Below are positions 5,339 to 5,397 of a DNA stretch of 5,397 nucleotides, piece after piece. Below the pieces are notes generated by a model. It saw only the letters and a list, made by a program, of their open reading frames with translations, had not been told where the DNA came from and did no database searches. Both the position numbers and the translations under genes were made by a program. The DNA is from Chitinophagales bacterium. GTDB lineage: Bacteria; Bacteroidota; Bacteroidia; Chitinophagales; UBA10324. Where the stretch lies: NCBI GenBank assembly GCA_026786335.1, contig JAJAYG010000250.1, positions 1 to 5,397 of the forward strand. Direction: 5' to 3'. Numbering within the stretch: position 1 is the first letter of the stretch; the number at the start of each line of letters is the position of its first letter.

Positions 5339-5390
5339 ACTTTGTCACACTGAGTACTTCGATAAACTCAGTACAGGTTTTAACGAAGTG
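5339..5390 (+). repeat. 52-bp direct repeat, copy 2
   Basis: An exact copy of 5210-5261; the bases on either side differ (g/a before, a/c after), so the repeat ends are sharp. It lies seven bases from the window end. No coding sequence is seen in 5110-5397. Confidence 0.9.
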
Positions 5391-5397
5391 CTTATAG

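Noticed and set aside
5210..5390. CRISPR array
   Set aside because: There are only two exact copies, the repeat is 52 bases with a spacer of 77 bases that itself contains a degenerate copy, and no cas gene is present.

Overview
The window looks like chromosomal DNA of a member of the Bacteroidota, probably from the Chitinophagales/Sphingobacteriales side. Three things point there: a FabI of the type typical of that phylum, a promoter of the Bacteroidota form (TTTC, 20 bases, TACATTTG), and AT-rich intergenic DNA carrying dispersed short palindromic repeats. The genus cannot be fixed from the sequence.

Layout. Positions 1-685 (minus) hold the N-terminal 228 residues of a secreted M4 (thermolysin-type) metallopeptidase precursor; its catalytic domain lies beyond the left edge. 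A 234-base divergent spacer separates it from a plus-strand 528-residue multi-pass membrane protein (920-2506) that resembles GT-C glycosyltransferases of the PMT/ArnT (GT39/GT83-like) type. Directly behind that gene sits an IS110-family insertion sequence: a 331-residue DEDD/serine transposase on the minus strand (2587-3582) with a long non-coding leader (3583 to about 3771). The leader folds into two long hairpins ending in a U5 run on the transposase strand, which is the place and general form expected of a bridge RNA. A 13-base box in the loop of the first hairpin recurs in inverted orientation near the opposite end of the element.

Positions 3772-4228 contain no convincing gene but are unusually rich in inverted repeats, including a 101-base hairpin at 4089-4189 and a twice-occurring AGYGGAWAGCCC motif. 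This is either a dispersed Bacteroidota intergenic repeat or an undescribed structured RNA. It is followed by the fabI promoter (4229-4260) and fabI (enoyl-ACP reductase, 4279-5109), a housekeeping fatty-acid synthesis gene with a very short predicted leader. After fabI come a small heptamer repeat and two exact 52-base direct repeats (5210-5261, 5339-5390) with a degenerate copy between them.

The genes do not form one pathway. The peptidase, the glycosyltransferase and fabI appear to be separate transcription units, with the IS lying between the last two. The most interesting item is the IS110 element with its candidate guide RNA; the second is the structured stretch upstream of fabI.
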